From NCBI GenBank assembly GCA_002413095.1, contig DHWI01000040.1:1-6189 (forward strand): a DNA stretch of 6,189 bases, given 5' to 3'. This DNA is from Thermoleophilia bacterium UBA5186. GTDB lineage: Bacteria; Actinomycetota; Thermoleophilia; Gaiellales; Gaiellaceae. The notes beneath the pieces are model-generated. The model did no database searches, had not been told where the DNA came from, and saw only the letters and a list, made by a program, of their open reading frames with translations. Positions 5,307 through 6,189 of this stretch are shown in pieces. The position numbers and the translations under genes are program-made. The stretch's first letter is position 1. Every line of letters starts with the position of its first letter.

Positions 5307-6189
5307 CTACCGGGCTGAGCGCGCCGGCACCGGATCGCCCGTCGCCACAGGCTCGTAACCCAGGTTCGGAGCGAGCCAGCGCTCGACCTCGCCCACCGCC
5401 ATGCCCTTCCGGGCGGCGTAGTCCGCCACCTGGTCGCGGCCGACCCGGCCAACCGAGAAGTACCGCGACTGCGGGTGCGCGAGGTAGATGCCGCTTACGC
5501 TCGCCGCGGGTGTCATCGCGTAGCTCTCGGTGAGCGCGATGCCGACGTCTTCGGCCGCGAGCAGCTCGAAGAGCTTGCGCTTCTCGGTGTGGTCGGGACA
5601 CGCGGGATAGCCGAACGCAGGCCGGATGCCGGCGAACCGCTCGGAGATCAGTTGTTCTGTCGTCAGCTCGGGGCCGCTCTCGTACCACTCCCGCCGCGCG
5701 ACCGCGTGCAGGTACTCGGCGAACGCCTCGGCCAGCCGGTCCGCGAGCGCCTTGACCATGATCGCGTGGTAGTCGTCGTGCTCGGCCTCGTAGCGAGCTG
5801 CGAGCTGCTCGACGCCGAGGCCGGCGGTGACCGCGAACGCGCCGAGGTGGTCGCCCTGGCCCGCTGCGACGTAGTCGCCGAGCGACCGGTTCGGCCTGCT
5901 GTCGCCGTAGGCGCTCTGCTGGCGCAGCATGTTGAACGTCGTGTTGCCATCTCCGACAACGATATCGTCGCCGTCGGACGACGCGGGCCAGAAGCCGTAG
6001 ACGCCGCGAGCCTGCAGCGATCCGTCGCGGACGATCTCGTCGAGCAGCTCCTGCGCGTCGTTCCAGAGATCGCGAGCAGCCGGCTGGTCGAGAATCGCCG
6101 GGAACTTGCCCTTCAGCTCCCAAGCGTGGAAGAAGAACTGCCAGTCCACGTACTCGCGCAGCGTCGCGAGCTCGGGCTCGACCACGCGC
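5307..6189 (-). CDS. metH: Cobalamin-dependent methionine synthase, C-terminal AdoMet-binding activation domain (5' end outside window)
   Basis: MetH transfers the methyl group of methyltetrahydrofolate through cobalamin to homocysteine. The visible 293 residues are its C-terminal domain, which binds S-adenosylmethionine and reductively re-methylates oxidised cobalamin. Family motifs run in order: YVDWQFFFHAWELKGKFP (13-30, counting from the first full codon at 6188), GVYGFWPA (62-69), SLGDYVA (102-108), DHLGAFAVTAG (113-123), DDYHAIMVKALADR (138-151), RPAFGYPACPDHTEK (189-203), ESYAMTPAASVSGIY (221-235) and VERWLAPNLGY (268-278). Asp15, Arg189 and Tyr194 correspond, from memory, to E. coli Asp946, Arg1134 and Tyr1139, the AdoMet contacts. 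The frame is open to the window edge, so the gene continues upstream. A GTG at 6185 lies inside the domain sequence and is not a believable start. The stop TAG (5309-5307) is followed by an intrinsic terminator. A stand-alone activation subunit cannot be excluded without upstream sequence, but the frame offers no sign of it. Confidence 0.95.
   Translation of the reverse strand, partial: RVVEPELATLREYVDWQFFFHAWELKGKFPAILDQPAARDLWNDAQELLDEIVRDGSLQARGVYGFWPASSDGDDIVVGDGNTTFNMLRQQSAYGDSRPNRSLGDYVAAGQGDHLGAFAVTAGLGVEQLAARYEAEHDDYHAIMVKALADRLAEAFAEYLHAVARREWYESGPELTTEQLISERFAGIRPAFGYPACPDHTEKRKLFELLAAEDVGIALTESYAMTPAASVSGIYLAHPQSRYFSVGRVGRDQVADYAARKGMAVGEVERWLAPNLGYEPVATGDPVPARSAR

Noticed and set aside
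5216..5452. Upstream extension of the LCP frame to a start at 5452
   Set aside because: It would overlap the metH coding end and run through the terminator; the added residues show no domain or signal. The ATG at 5215 precedes a normal basic N-terminus and membrane helix.
6183..6185. GTG as the start of a short metH-activation protein
   Set aside because: The frame stays open to the window edge and the start would fall only a few residues before the conserved domain; the simplest reading is the 3' end of full-length metH.

Overview
The window comes from a very GC-rich bacterial chromosome. The codon use and protein sequences look actinobacterial, possibly Thermoleophilia-like (Gaiella/Solirubrobacter type); that lineage is inferred from sequence style and not proven. 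All seven genes lie on the minus strand, so transcription runs from the high-coordinate end to the low end. The layout is compact: gaps are about 30 to 100 bases and one gene pair overlaps by a base. No gene-free stretch exceeds about 105 bases. I see no mobile element, CRISPR array, tRNA or rRNA.

Region by region, in transcription order. (1) 6189-5307 is the 3' end of metH, coding for the AdoMet-binding reactivation domain of cobalamin-dependent methionine synthase. (2) 5306-5216 is a 91-base spacer with a clear intrinsic terminator that sits almost directly against the next start codon. (3) 5215-3275 codes for a membrane-anchored LytR-CpsA-Psr (LCP) protein with an LCP domain, a LytR_C domain and an extra C-terminal module. 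(4) 3171-1834 is UDP-glucose 6-dehydrogenase. (5) 1834-1139 is a small sugar-1-phosphate nucleotidyltransferase, one-base overlap with (4). (6) 1108-719 is a stand-alone cupin of the type II phosphomannose isomerase kind, with a TTG start. (7) 688-365 is a short MerR-family regulator with a strong palindrome just ahead of it. (8) 336-1 is the 5' end of ahcY (S-adenosylhomocysteinase).

Two themes emerge. Genes 3 to 6 fit production of nucleotide sugars (UDP-glucuronate and another NDP-sugar) and attachment of an envelope glycopolymer to the wall. The outer genes, metH and ahcY, belong to the activated-methyl cycle: AhcY releases homocysteine from S-adenosylhomocysteine and MetH methylates it to methionine. 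The MerR gene directly precedes ahcY and may regulate itself and ahcY, a hypothesis resting on the palindrome and on position.

No dramatic new system is visible. The points most worth following up are the palindrome at the merR start, the terminator or attenuator pressed against the LCP start codon, the extra LCP C-terminal module, and the split arrangement of nucleotidyltransferase plus cupin.
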